This document shows, piece by piece, positions 34,352-41,647 of a stretch of DNA of 64,000 nt. The DNA comes from Ramlibacter aurantiacus. Lineage in GTDB: Bacteria; Pseudomonadota; Gammaproteobacteria; Burkholderiales; Burkholderiaceae_C. Positions within the stretch are counted from its first letter, which is position 1; each line of letters begins with the position of its first letter. Made by a program: the position numbers and the translations under genes. Where the stretch lies: NCBI RefSeq assembly GCF_016722895.1, contig NZ_JAEQNA010000009.1:1-64000 (forward strand), given 5' to 3'. The notes beneath the pieces were generated by a model. It saw only the letters and a program-made list of their open reading frames with translations. It did not search any database and was not told the origin of the DNA.

Positions 34352-34393
34352 GCGCCCCCCTGGGGGGGAGGCGGCGAAGCCGCTTCGGGGGGG
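34352..34393. repeat. GC-rich REP-like intergenic hairpin
   Basis: A C-run/G-run dyad (cccccctgggggg) is followed by gcggc-gaa-gccgc (34371-34383) and ttcggggggg. I recall closely similar elements repeated between genes in Comamonadaceae genomes. It sits in the 151-bp gap between two genes of the minus-strand operon and could attenuate or stabilise that transcript. Confidence 0.6.
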
Positions 34394-34398
34394 TGTGT

Positions 34399-35475
34399 TC
34401 ATTCCAGGCTGCCGACGGTCTCGTAGATGTAGCGGCCCGTGCGTGAGGGGAAGCCGCCGCGGACGGCTCCGCCCGCGGGGTCGCGGTAGATGGTGTGCAG
34501 CGCGGGACTGAGCTCGCGGCTGTTCGGCACCGACAGCCACATGCGCAGCAGGTGTCGCTTGCGCTCGGGCTCGTCATGGTCTTCGAAGGCGGTGCGCGAA
34601 TGCACCGTCACGTGGTTGTTCAGGAACTGGATGTCGCCGGGCTGGAACATCATCGAGAAGTGGAAGGCATCGCTGCCGGCCAGGCTGTCGAACAGCGCCA
34701 TCGCCTCTTCCTGCATCGGCGTCAGGCGCGGCACCTCGTCGAAGCGCTGTGCCGAGATGATGTGCGTGCGCACGTAGCGGCACGAGAACTTGCCCTGGTG
34801 CCGGGTGAACACCGGCTGGGGATAGAACGGCGGGGTGCCCGGCTCCTCCTGCCCCTGCCAGCTCCAGTAGAAGGGCTGGTACAGCACCTCCAGCAGGTCG
34901 GGCCGGATGCGTGCGATCTCGTTGTGCACGGCCACCGAGCTGGCGATCATGCTCAGCCCGCCGGCACGCGCCGTGCGCAGCACGAACAGGCCCACCACGT
35001 CGCAGCTGTCGGTGTGGTAGGTCAGCTTCTGGTTGGACGTGTAGCCGCGGCCCTTGGGGCTGTTCATGTCCACGTTCATGTTGCGCACGTCGCCCAGGAT
35101 GTCGCCGTTCGAGCTTTGCGAAACCGCCGTTCCCATGTGCTTGCCCAGGCCCCAGTAGATGGTGCGCAAGGCGGCCTTGTCGTACTGCACGGCCGGGAAG
35201 CCGCGCAGCAGGTACAGGCCCGCGCCGTCCTCCAGGAACTCGCGGGCCTTGCGCAGCACGCTGCCCACCGTGGGCAGCGGGAAGTCCTCGCCGGTCATCG
35301 TCTCGAGCGTCTTGCCGCGTGCGCGCACGGTGGCCAGCGCCGCGTCGATCTCGGCCAGCTCGGACGGCTGGAAGTGGTGGATCCAGTCGGTGCGCGATTT
35401 CATTTCGGGGCCGCGCCAGTCCGTGGGCCCGGTGACGATGTCGTGGCTGGTGTTCATGGTGGCTTCTTGCGTCAT
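34399..35475 (-). CDS. TauD/TfdA-family 2-oxoglutarate dioxygenase
   Basis: 358 residues. The iron ligands H154 and D156 (TYHTDSCD) and H292 (VTVHSRTAF), with R311 (HLLRMWLS) for 2-oxoglutarate, match the TauD/TfdA fold. It may hydroxylate a carboxylate, releasing CO2 and succinate. ATG 35475 follows the Bug stop by 3 bp; ATG 35457 is possible. No sulfonate or phenoxy pathway genes are nearby, so the substrate is open. Confidence 0.85.
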   Translation of the reverse strand: MTQEATMNTSHDIVTGPTDWRGPEMKSRTDWIHHFQPSELAEIDAALATVRARGKTLETMTGEDFPLPTVGSVLRKAREFLEDGAGLYLLRGFPAVQYDKAALRTIYWGLGKHMGTAVSQSSNGDILGDVRNMNVDMNSPKGRGYTSNQKLTYHTDSCDVVGLFVLRTARAGGLSMIASSVAVHNEIARIRPDLLEVLYQPFYWSWQGQEEPGTPPFYPQPVFTRHQGKFSCRYVRTHIISAQRFDEVPRLTPMQEEAMALFDSLAGSDAFHFSMMFQPGDIQFLNNHVTVHSRTAFEDHDEPERKRHLLRMWLSVPNSRELSPALHTIYRDPAGGAVRGGFPSRTGRYIYETVGSLE

Positions 35476-35478
35476 TCG

Positions 35479-36447
35479 TCAGTCCAGCGTGATGCCCTGC
35501 GTGCGGATGATGTCTCCCCAGCGCTGCTCTTCTTCCCTGAAGAACCGGGCGGCCTCGGCGGGGGTGTTGACCACCAGGTCGCGCACGTCCAGGCCCTTGA
35601 CGCCCTTGGCGTCGCTCAGGCCTTCGGCGATCGCCGCCTGCAGCTTGGCCACGATGGCCGGTGGCGTCTTCGCGGGCGCGGCCATGCCGGTCCACGACAC
35701 CGACACGAACCCCGGCATGAGCTCCGACAAGGTGGGCACGTCCGGCAGCGCGGGATGGCGCTTGGCGCTGCCCACCGCCAGCACGCGCAGCCTGCCGTCC
35801 TGGATCTGGGGCATGGCGGTCGCCAGGCCCTGGAACATCAGGTCCACCTGCCCGCTCATCAGGTCGGCATAGGCCGGCGGGCCCCCTTTGTAGGGCACGT
35901 GCGTGGCCTGGATGCCGGCCTGCTGCTTGAGCAGCTCACCGGCCAGGTGGGTGGTCGAGCCCGCGCCACTCGACGCGTAGTTCAGCTTGCCCGGGTTGGC
36001 CTTGGCATGGGCGACCAGCTCCGGCAGCGTCTTGGCCGGCACCTTCGGGTGCACCAGCAGCACATTGGGGTTGGCCGCGATCACCGTCACCGGCACGAAG
36101 GTCGATGAATCGAAACTCAGTCGCTTGTAGAGGCTCTTGTTGATGGTCAGCGGACCGGGGGGCGAAACCAGCAGCGTGTAGCCGTCCGGCGCGGCCTGGG
36201 CGACCATGTCGGCGCCGATGTTGCCGTTGGCCCCGGCGCGGTTCTCCACGATCACCGGCTGGCCCCACTTGGCCGTGAGCCGGTCGCCGATCAGCCGGGC
36301 CAGCGTGTCGGCCGCCCCGCCCGGGGGCACCGGCACCACGATGCGGATCGGCTTGCTCGGGTAGTCGGCCTGCGCGTGGGCCGCGAACGGCAGGGCGATC
36401 GCGGCGCAGACCAGCGCCCGGCGGGTGAAGGAAAGGCGGGGTGTCAT
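35479..36447 (-). CDS. Bug-family TTT substrate-binding protein (unit 4)
   Basis: 322 residues with a signal peptide ending AAHAQA, then VPVPPGGAADTLARL and QPVIVENRAGANGNIGADM. Periplasmic. Lies between the M24-like and TauD-like genes and probably supplies the operon's substrate. The start at 36447 fits the signal peptide. Confidence 0.9.
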   Translation of the reverse strand: MTPRLSFTRRALVCAAIALPFAAHAQADYPSKPIRIVVPVPPGGAADTLARLIGDRLTAKWGQPVIVENRAGANGNIGADMVAQAAPDGYTLLVSPPGPLTINKSLYKRLSFDSSTFVPVTVIAANPNVLLVHPKVPAKTLPELVAHAKANPGKLNYASSGAGSTTHLAGELLKQQAGIQATHVPYKGGPPAYADLMSGQVDLMFQGLATAMPQIQDGRLRVLAVGSAKRHPALPDVPTLSELMPGFVSVSWTGMAAPAKTPPAIVAKLQAAIAEGLSDAKGVKGLDVRDLVVNTPAEAARFFREEEQRWGDIIRTQGITLD

Positions 36448-36481
36448 CACGGCATGTCTCCGTTGGTTGGAATCGTCGGCT

Positions 36482-37573
36482 TCAGTGGAATCGGTCGAGG
36501 CGGCGCAGCCCCTCGGGCAGGATCGCCAGCGCGCAGCCGCCGACCCAGTGCTGCCCGCCGGCCTCGCTGCTCGCGCTGAGCACGCACAGGGTGCCGGTCG
36601 GCAGCGAAGCCGCGCCGACCACCTGGCCGGCTTCGCCCGCGGCGACCACCGACAGCGGCTGCAGGCCGGTGCAGGCTTCCAGCGTCCAGCGGATCGCGTG
36701 CCCTGCAGGTGGCGCCAACCGGCCTTCGGCCAGCGCGCGCAGCGACGCCGGCGTCGCTGCGGCCCGGTCGAACCAGTCCTGAGCGGCGGCCCACGCGGGC
36801 GGGGCATCGCCCCTTGCGAAGCTGCGCGCGAGCCGCACCCACACGCCCTTGTAGGCCACCGACAGTTCCACGGCATGGGTGGCGGCCAAGGCGCGTTCGC
36901 CTTCCAGCCGCAGCAGTGCGTCGCTTCGCCGCAGGTCGGGCGCGACCCGCAGCAGCACTTCCTCGGCGCCCGCGCGCCGCGCGCTGCCATCGGCGGCCGC
37001 GGCCAGGGCGCAGGTGTCGCGCGCTCCGGGCGGCACCGCATCGATCGCGGCCCGCGCGATGGACGCGGCGCGTCGCGCGAGCCCGCGCTCGGCCTCGTCG
37101 GCGGGCTGGCGCACGCGCCGGAATGATTCGGTCGCGTCGACCAGGCGCCTGGCGCCGAAGGCATCGTGCAGCGGCTCGCTCAGTGCCCAGGGCAGGGCGT
37201 CGGGTGAGATCACGCCGAAGCGCGCGTCGGCGGGCAGGTGCTCCGCCAGCCACCTGGCCGCGGCCGGGCCCAGCTTCGGGGCCGACACCAGTTCGCCCAC
37301 GTGCGAGACCTCGCGCATCCACGCATGCACGCGCGGCGTCAGCGCCGCCAGCAGCACCGGGTGGCCTTCCCGCGGCACGATGCACAGCGCCTCGCTCCAG
37401 TAGGGCGTGAAGTGCGTGAGCCAGTGCACGGCGGCGGGCCGGGCGAAGGAGGTGTAGGCCAGCACCGCGTGCAGGCCGTCTTCGCGCATCACCGCCTGCA
37501 GCCGCTGCACCCGGCCGTCCAGCACCTCGGCGGGCATTTCCTCGGGCAGCCACTTCATGAGTCCGCGTCGCAT
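36482..37573 (-). CDS. Degenerate M24/creatinase-fold protein
   Basis: 363 residues. The N-terminal half resembles a creatinase/prolidase N-domain (RVQRLQAVMREDGLHAVLAY, AVHWLTHFTPYWSEALCIV). The C-terminal half has the outline of a pita-bread domain but no metal-binding D-D-H-E-E set that I can find. GGAGG precedes ATG 37573, one base after the neighbouring M24 gene. It may be a non-metal amidinohydrolase-like enzyme or a partner subunit of that neighbour. Function unknown. Confidence 0.65.
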   Translation of the reverse strand: MRRGLMKWLPEEMPAEVLDGRVQRLQAVMREDGLHAVLAYTSFARPAAVHWLTHFTPYWSEALCIVPREGHPVLLAALTPRVHAWMREVSHVGELVSAPKLGPAAARWLAEHLPADARFGVISPDALPWALSEPLHDAFGARRLVDATESFRRVRQPADEAERGLARRAASIARAAIDAVPPGARDTCALAAAADGSARRAGAEEVLLRVAPDLRRSDALLRLEGERALAATHAVELSVAYKGVWVRLARSFARGDAPPAWAAAQDWFDRAAATPASLRALAEGRLAPPAGHAIRWTLEACTGLQPLSVVAAGEAGQVVGAASLPTGTLCVLSASSEAGGQHWVGGCALAILPEGLRRLDRFH

Positions 37574-37574
37574 C

Positions 37575-38690
37575 TCAGGACCCTCCGCGGGACAGTTGCG
37601 CCAGCGAGCGGGTGGTGCGCGTGAGCACCTGGCAGCCGTCGGCGGTGACGCGCACCGTGTCGCCCAGCACGATGTAGCCGGCCTGGGGGTGGTAGGTGTT
37701 GGGGTGGACGATCAGCGTCATGTCGGGCTCCAGGACCAGGGGCACGTCTTCCAGCACGTGCACGCCGTCGACGAACAGGCCCATGCCGTGGCCGCGCACC
37801 CGCGTGTACTGCGACGTCACGTACTCGCCCAGCCCATGGGCCCGGAACACGTCGTTCTGGGCCCGGGCCACGTCGCCATGCGTGGCGCCCGGCCGCACCG
37901 CGGCAATGCCGGCGTCCAGCGCCTGTTCGAACACCGCATAGGCCGCCCGTTGCACCGCCGTGGGCTCGCCGATCACCCGCGTGCGGCAGATCTGCGCGTA
38001 GTAGCCGTCCACGCAGGGCGTGAGTTCGGTGGTCACCAGGTCGCCGGGCTGCAGCACGCGGTCGCCCGGTGGCCGCATGGTGCGCACCTCGGTGCCGCCC
38101 GAGCCCATGATCATGAAGTTCTCGGCGCAGCCCCTGGAGCGGAACCAGGCCTCGAGCTCGGCGATCAGCTCGAACTCGCGCTTGCCGGGCACGGCGGCGC
38201 GGCGGAAGACGTCGTAGCCCTCGTCGGCGAGGGCCGTCGCGCGCGCCACCGCGTCGGCCTCGAGCGGCGACTTGCGCACCATCAGCTCGTCCATCAGCCG
38301 CGTGGCCAGCGGCGCCTGCGCGCCCAGCGATCGGGCCAGCAGGGCGGGCGCAGCCGGCGCCGGCGCCAGGCCGACGCGCTCGAAGGCCAGCGCCGCCACC
38401 GCTTCCAGCGCGCTGCGCTGCGGGTCGGCATGCCAGCCCACCGAACACCCGGGCAACTCGGCGGCGATGCGCCGCGCTTCAGCGGGGTGTTCGACGAACA
38501 CGCGTGTCGCGGCCCCCGGCACCACCAGGGCCACGGCCAGGCCCTCCATCGGCGTGAGGTCCACCGCATAGCGCAGGTAGTCGCTGCGCCAGGCATCACC
38601 CGCCACCACCAGCGCCTGCAGGCCCGCCTGCTGCATTGCGGTGCGCAGGCGTTGTTCACGTTCTTCGGCCAGCCGCCGCCCGACATCCAT
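37575..38690 (-). CDS. M24-family (Xaa-Pro aminopeptidase/creatinase-like) hydrolase
   Basis: 371 residues: a creatinase N-domain (about 1-130) and a pita-bread domain (about 140-365). VRKSPLEADAVARA, MIMGSGGTEVRT and RGHGMGLFVDG are typical. Two metal aspartates of prolidases appear replaced (TTELTPCVDGYYAQICRT), and the expected C-terminal Glu lies in IVHPNTY, so it is more creatinase-like than a true metallopeptidase. GGAGG 7 nt before ATG 38690 supports this start. First gene of the operon, divergent from LysR. Confidence 0.8.
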   Translation of the reverse strand: MDVGRRLAEEREQRLRTAMQQAGLQALVVAGDAWRSDYLRYAVDLTPMEGLAVALVVPGAATRVFVEHPAEARRIAAELPGCSVGWHADPQRSALEAVAALAFERVGLAPAPAAPALLARSLGAQAPLATRLMDELMVRKSPLEADAVARATALADEGYDVFRRAAVPGKREFELIAELEAWFRSRGCAENFMIMGSGGTEVRTMRPPGDRVLQPGDLVTTELTPCVDGYYAQICRTRVIGEPTAVQRAAYAVFEQALDAGIAAVRPGATHGDVARAQNDVFRAHGLGEYVTSQYTRVRGHGMGLFVDGVHVLEDVPLVLEPDMTLIVHPNTYHPQAGYIVLGDTVRVTADGCQVLTRTTRSLAQLSRGGS

Positions 38691-38788
38691 GGGCATGCCT
38701 CCGCAAAAAGGGGCCAGCATAGGCAGCGGCGCTATATCGATCCAATACAATTTTTGGCCGCGGCTATCGGCAGCTTGAATACCCCTCC
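38691..38788. promoter_or_regulatory. Divergent control region, M24 operon / LysR
   Basis: 98 bp with an AT-rich pocket (38731-38756: gctatatcga tccaatacaa). TACAAT (38746-38751) could be the -10 of the LysR gene, and tatat the opposite promoter. Probable LysR binding site; the exact box is unclear. Confidence 0.45.
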
Positions 38789-39754
38789 ATGAATTTCCGC
38801 ACGCTCAAGCGTTTCCTGGCGGTGGCCGAACTCGGCAGCATCAACAAGGCCGCCACCCAGCTCAACGTCTCGCAGCCTTCGCTGTCCAAGGACCTGCAGG
38901 AGCTGGAGCAGGAGCTGGGCGTGGCCCTGTTCACGCGCACGGCGCGCGGCGTCACCCTGACCTCCTTCGGCCAGGCCATCTTCAAGCGGGCCAAGCTGGT
39001 CGACTCGGAGCTGCGCAAGCTCGAAAGCGATGCGCGGGCCCTGCGCGATGTGTCCATGGGCGAGGTGAACGTGGGCAGTACGCCGGGCTTTTTGCAAAGC
39101 CAGGTGCTGCCGCAGGCCACGCTGAACCTGGTGCAGGCGGCGCGCAGCCTGACCATCAACTACCGATTCGGCACGCGGGCCAGCCTGCTGCAGCCGCTGC
39201 TGCGCGGCGACCTCGATTTCGCGATCGTCGGCCTGCAGGAGGACGAATTCGCCGAGGAGCTGGTGTCCGAGCCGCTGCTGTTCGACCGCAATGCGCTGGT
39301 CGTGCGCTCCAGCCATCCCATCCTGCGGGCCCAGGACGCCGCCGCCGCCAGCATCGCCTCCTACCCCTGGCTGGTGCTGTCCGAATGCGCGCCGCTGGAG
39401 AAGGTCTTGCGCCAGCAGATGCGCGAACGCGGCACGCCCTTCAGCGGCAGCGTGATCCGCACCGACTCCTTCCACTTCTTCCGCTCGACGCTGGTGGCCA
39501 GCGACTGCATCGGCCTGACGCGCTACGACGCCGCGCGCATCGAGAAGGAAGCGGGCAACGTCATCGAGCTGCCCCTGCACGCGGCGGACCAGGAGAGCTG
39601 GCTGGGCACGCACATGATCGGCATCGTGTACCGGCGCGACACGGAACCGTCCACCGCGAGCCAGGCCCTGATCGGGGAGATACGCAAGCTGGCGGCACAG
39701 GCGTTCGGCAAGCGGCTGCCCGAGCCGGCAGGGGCGAACACACTGTCGCAATAG
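38789..39754 (+). CDS. LysR-family regulator of the M24/TauD operon
   Basis: 321 residues from MNFRTLKRFLAVAELGSINK. The helix-turn-helix is INKAATQLNVSQPSLSKDLQ (about 19-38). The effector domain runs from about 92, with TPGFLQSQVLPQATLNLV. Divergent from the operon at 38690-31876, which is its likely target. Confidence 0.9.
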   Translation: MNFRTLKRFLAVAELGSINKAATQLNVSQPSLSKDLQELEQELGVALFTRTARGVTLTSFGQAIFKRAKLVDSELRKLESDARALRDVSMGEVNVGSTPGFLQSQVLPQATLNLVQAARSLTINYRFGTRASLLQPLLRGDLDFAIVGLQEDEFAEELVSEPLLFDRNALVVRSSHPILRAQDAAAASIASYPWLVLSECAPLEKVLRQQMRERGTPFSGSVIRTDSFHFFRSTLVASDCIGLTRYDAARIEKEAGNVIELPLHAADQESWLGTHMIGIVYRRDTEPSTASQALIGEIRKLAAQAFGKRLPEPAGANTLSQ

Positions 39755-39883
39755 CAGCAAACGCTTGTGAGACGGCAGGCCGCGCGCGGCCTATATTGGT
39801 CGAGGCCAGCGGAGCCCGCGAGCCCTGCAGGTCCACCCCGTGGCCGCGCGGTTCACGGTCTGTTGCAGCGCCAGGAGGCTGTC

Positions 39884-40261
39884 ATGGCGACTCCCGTTTC
39901 GGTCAGCAGGTTCGAAGTGAAATCCCACGAGTCCCCCGACGAATTGCGCACTCCCGACAAGACCCGCGTCGAGGTCGTCAAGCTCGAGGGCTACACGCTC
40001 GGCCGCTTCATCTTCCAGCCGGGCTGGCGCTGGTCCGAATGCGTCAAGCCGGTGGTGAAGACGGATTCCTGCCAGGCCTCGCACGTGGGCCACGTGGTTT
40101 CGGGCCGGCTGCGCGTGCGCATGAGCGACGGCTCGGAAAAAACCCTGCAGGCGGGCGAGTCGTACACCATTCCGCCCGGCCACGATGCCTGGGTCGAGGG
40201 CGACGAAACCTTCGTCGGACTGGAGGTGATGAGCGCCGATTCCTACGCGAAGCCAAGCTGA
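39884..40261 (+). CDS. Small cupin-domain protein
   Basis: 125 residues. The cupin barrel shows GRFIFQPGWRWSE, SCQASHVGHVVSGRLRVRMS and YTIPPGHDAWVEGDETFVGL. Histidines in SHVGH and GHD could bind a metal. AGGAGG is perfectly spaced before ATG 39884. Stands alone between a LysR gene and the repair cassette; such cupins act as sensors or small isomerases. Function unknown. Confidence 0.82.
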   Translation: MATPVSVSRFEVKSHESPDELRTPDKTRVEVVKLEGYTLGRFIFQPGWRWSECVKPVVKTDSCQASHVGHVVSGRLRVRMSDGSEKTLQAGESYTIPPGHDAWVEGDETFVGLEVMSADSYAKPS

Positions 40262-40357
40262 AGACCGGATGGGTGGCGGCCCGCGCGTGAATTCTTCGCG
40301 CTTGGGCTCTGCACGCGGCGCTCGGCGCGCGGGACGTCCGGTGAGTCGCCTCGACCA

Positions 40358-40373
40358 CTGTAAACTCATACAG
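40358..40373. promoter_or_regulatory. LexA (SOS) box candidate
   Basis: CTGT (40358-40361), eight bases AAACTCAT, ACAG (40370-40373): the E. coli-type SOS consensus CTGT-N8-ACAG. It lies in a longer perfect dyad ccactgta-aactca-tacagtgg (40355-40376). The last G is the first base of the repair gene's GTG start. TAAACT (40361-40366) inside it could be a -10, which would put transcription start at or next to the start codon. Confidence 0.7.
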
Positions 40374-41647
40374 TGGACCTTAACGCCAAGCTCGCCATCC
40401 TGGCCGATGCCGCCAAGTACGACGCCTCCTGCGCCTCCAGTGGCGGCAACCGGCGCGACTCGACCGAGGGCCGCGGCATCGGCTCCAACGAAGGCATGGG
40501 CATCTGCCACAGCTATGCGCCCGATGGCCGCTGCATCTCGCTGCTGAAGATCCTGCTGACCAACTACTGCCGCTACGACTGCCTGTACTGCGTCAACCGC
40601 GCCAGCAGCGATGTGCCGCGGGCCCGCTTCACCATCGACGAAGTGGTGCGGCTCACGCTCGACTTCTACCGGCGCAACTGCATCGAGGGCCTGTTCCTCT
40701 CCAGCGGCATCATCCGCTCGCCCGACTACACGATGGAGCAGGTGGTGGAGGTGGCGCGGCGGCTGCGCGAGGAGCACGACTTTCGCGGCTACATCCACCT
40801 CAAGACCATCCCCGACGCGGCGCCCGAGCTGCTCGAGCGCGCCGGCCGCTACGCCGACCGGCTGTCCATCAACATCGAGCTGCCCACCGAATCGAGCCTC
40901 GGGGCGCTGGCCCCCGAGAAGGACGTGCAGGCGATCAAGCGCTCCATGGCGCGGCTGCGCGTGCACATCGACGATGCCAAGGCCCAGGCGCGCGAGGCCG
41001 CGCAGGGGCAGGTCATCTCCCTTCCGAAGGCGCGCGCGGGACGTGCCGCGCCCGCGCCTTTCGCCGCGGCCGGCCAGAGCACGCAGATGATCGTGGGCGC
41101 CGACGCCACCGACGACGCCACCATCCTGGCCACCAGCTCGCAGCTGTACGGCGCCTATCGCCTCAAGCGCGTCTACTACTCGGCCTTCAGCCCCATCCCC
41201 GACTCGGCCGCCGCCTTGCCCCTGAAGCCACCGCCGCTGCAGCGCGAGCATCGCCTCTACCAGGCCGACTGGCTGATGCGCTTCTACGGCTTCGCGGCCG
41301 ACGAGATCGCCTCGCCGCGCACGGGGGGCATGCTGCGCCTGGAAATCGATCCCAAGCTCGCCTGGGCATTGGCCCATCCCGAGCGCTTCCCGGTCGACCT
41401 GAACCGCGCCCCGCGCGAGATGCTGCTGCGCGTGCCGGGCCTGGGCGTCAAGGCGGTCGATCGGCTGCTGCTGGCGCGGCGCGTGCGGCGGGTTCGCGCC
41501 GACGACCTGCGTCGTCTGAACGTGCCGCTGCGCAAGGTGCTGCCGTTCACCACGGCGGATGGCCACCGGCCCGCGCCCACCCCCGACCTGCGCCGACTGG
41601 CCTGCGCCCAACCCTCGTCGGCCGCCGCGCAGGGCTCGCTGTTTTGA
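40373..41647 (+). CDS. Putative DNA modification/repair radical SAM protein
   Basis: 424 residues. The radical-SAM cluster motif CRYDCLYC (C66, C70, C73) follows the family-specific N terminus (LADAAKYDASCASSGGNRRD). A helix-hairpin-helix DNA-binding motif (LLRVPGLGVKAVDRLLLARR) lies near 350-370. It belongs to the radical SAM family that is genomically paired with UDG-like proteins. GTG 40373 is the only start that keeps the conserved N terminus; no Shine-Dalgarno is seen. Coupled to the next gene by TGATG. The reaction is unknown. Confidence 0.88.
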   Translation: MDLNAKLAILADAAKYDASCASSGGNRRDSTEGRGIGSNEGMGICHSYAPDGRCISLLKILLTNYCRYDCLYCVNRASSDVPRARFTIDEVVRLTLDFYRRNCIEGLFLSSGIIRSPDYTMEQVVEVARRLREEHDFRGYIHLKTIPDAAPELLERAGRYADRLSINIELPTESSLGALAPEKDVQAIKRSMARLRVHIDDAKAQAREAAQGQVISLPKARAGRAAPAPFAAAGQSTQMIVGADATDDATILATSSQLYGAYRLKRVYYSAFSPIPDSAAALPLKPPPLQREHRLYQADWLMRFYGFAADEIASPRTGGMLRLEIDPKLAWALAHPERFPVDLNRAPREMLLRVPGLGVKAVDRLLLARRVRRVRADDLRRLNVPLRKVLPFTTADGHRPAPTPDLRRLACAQPSSAAAQGSLF

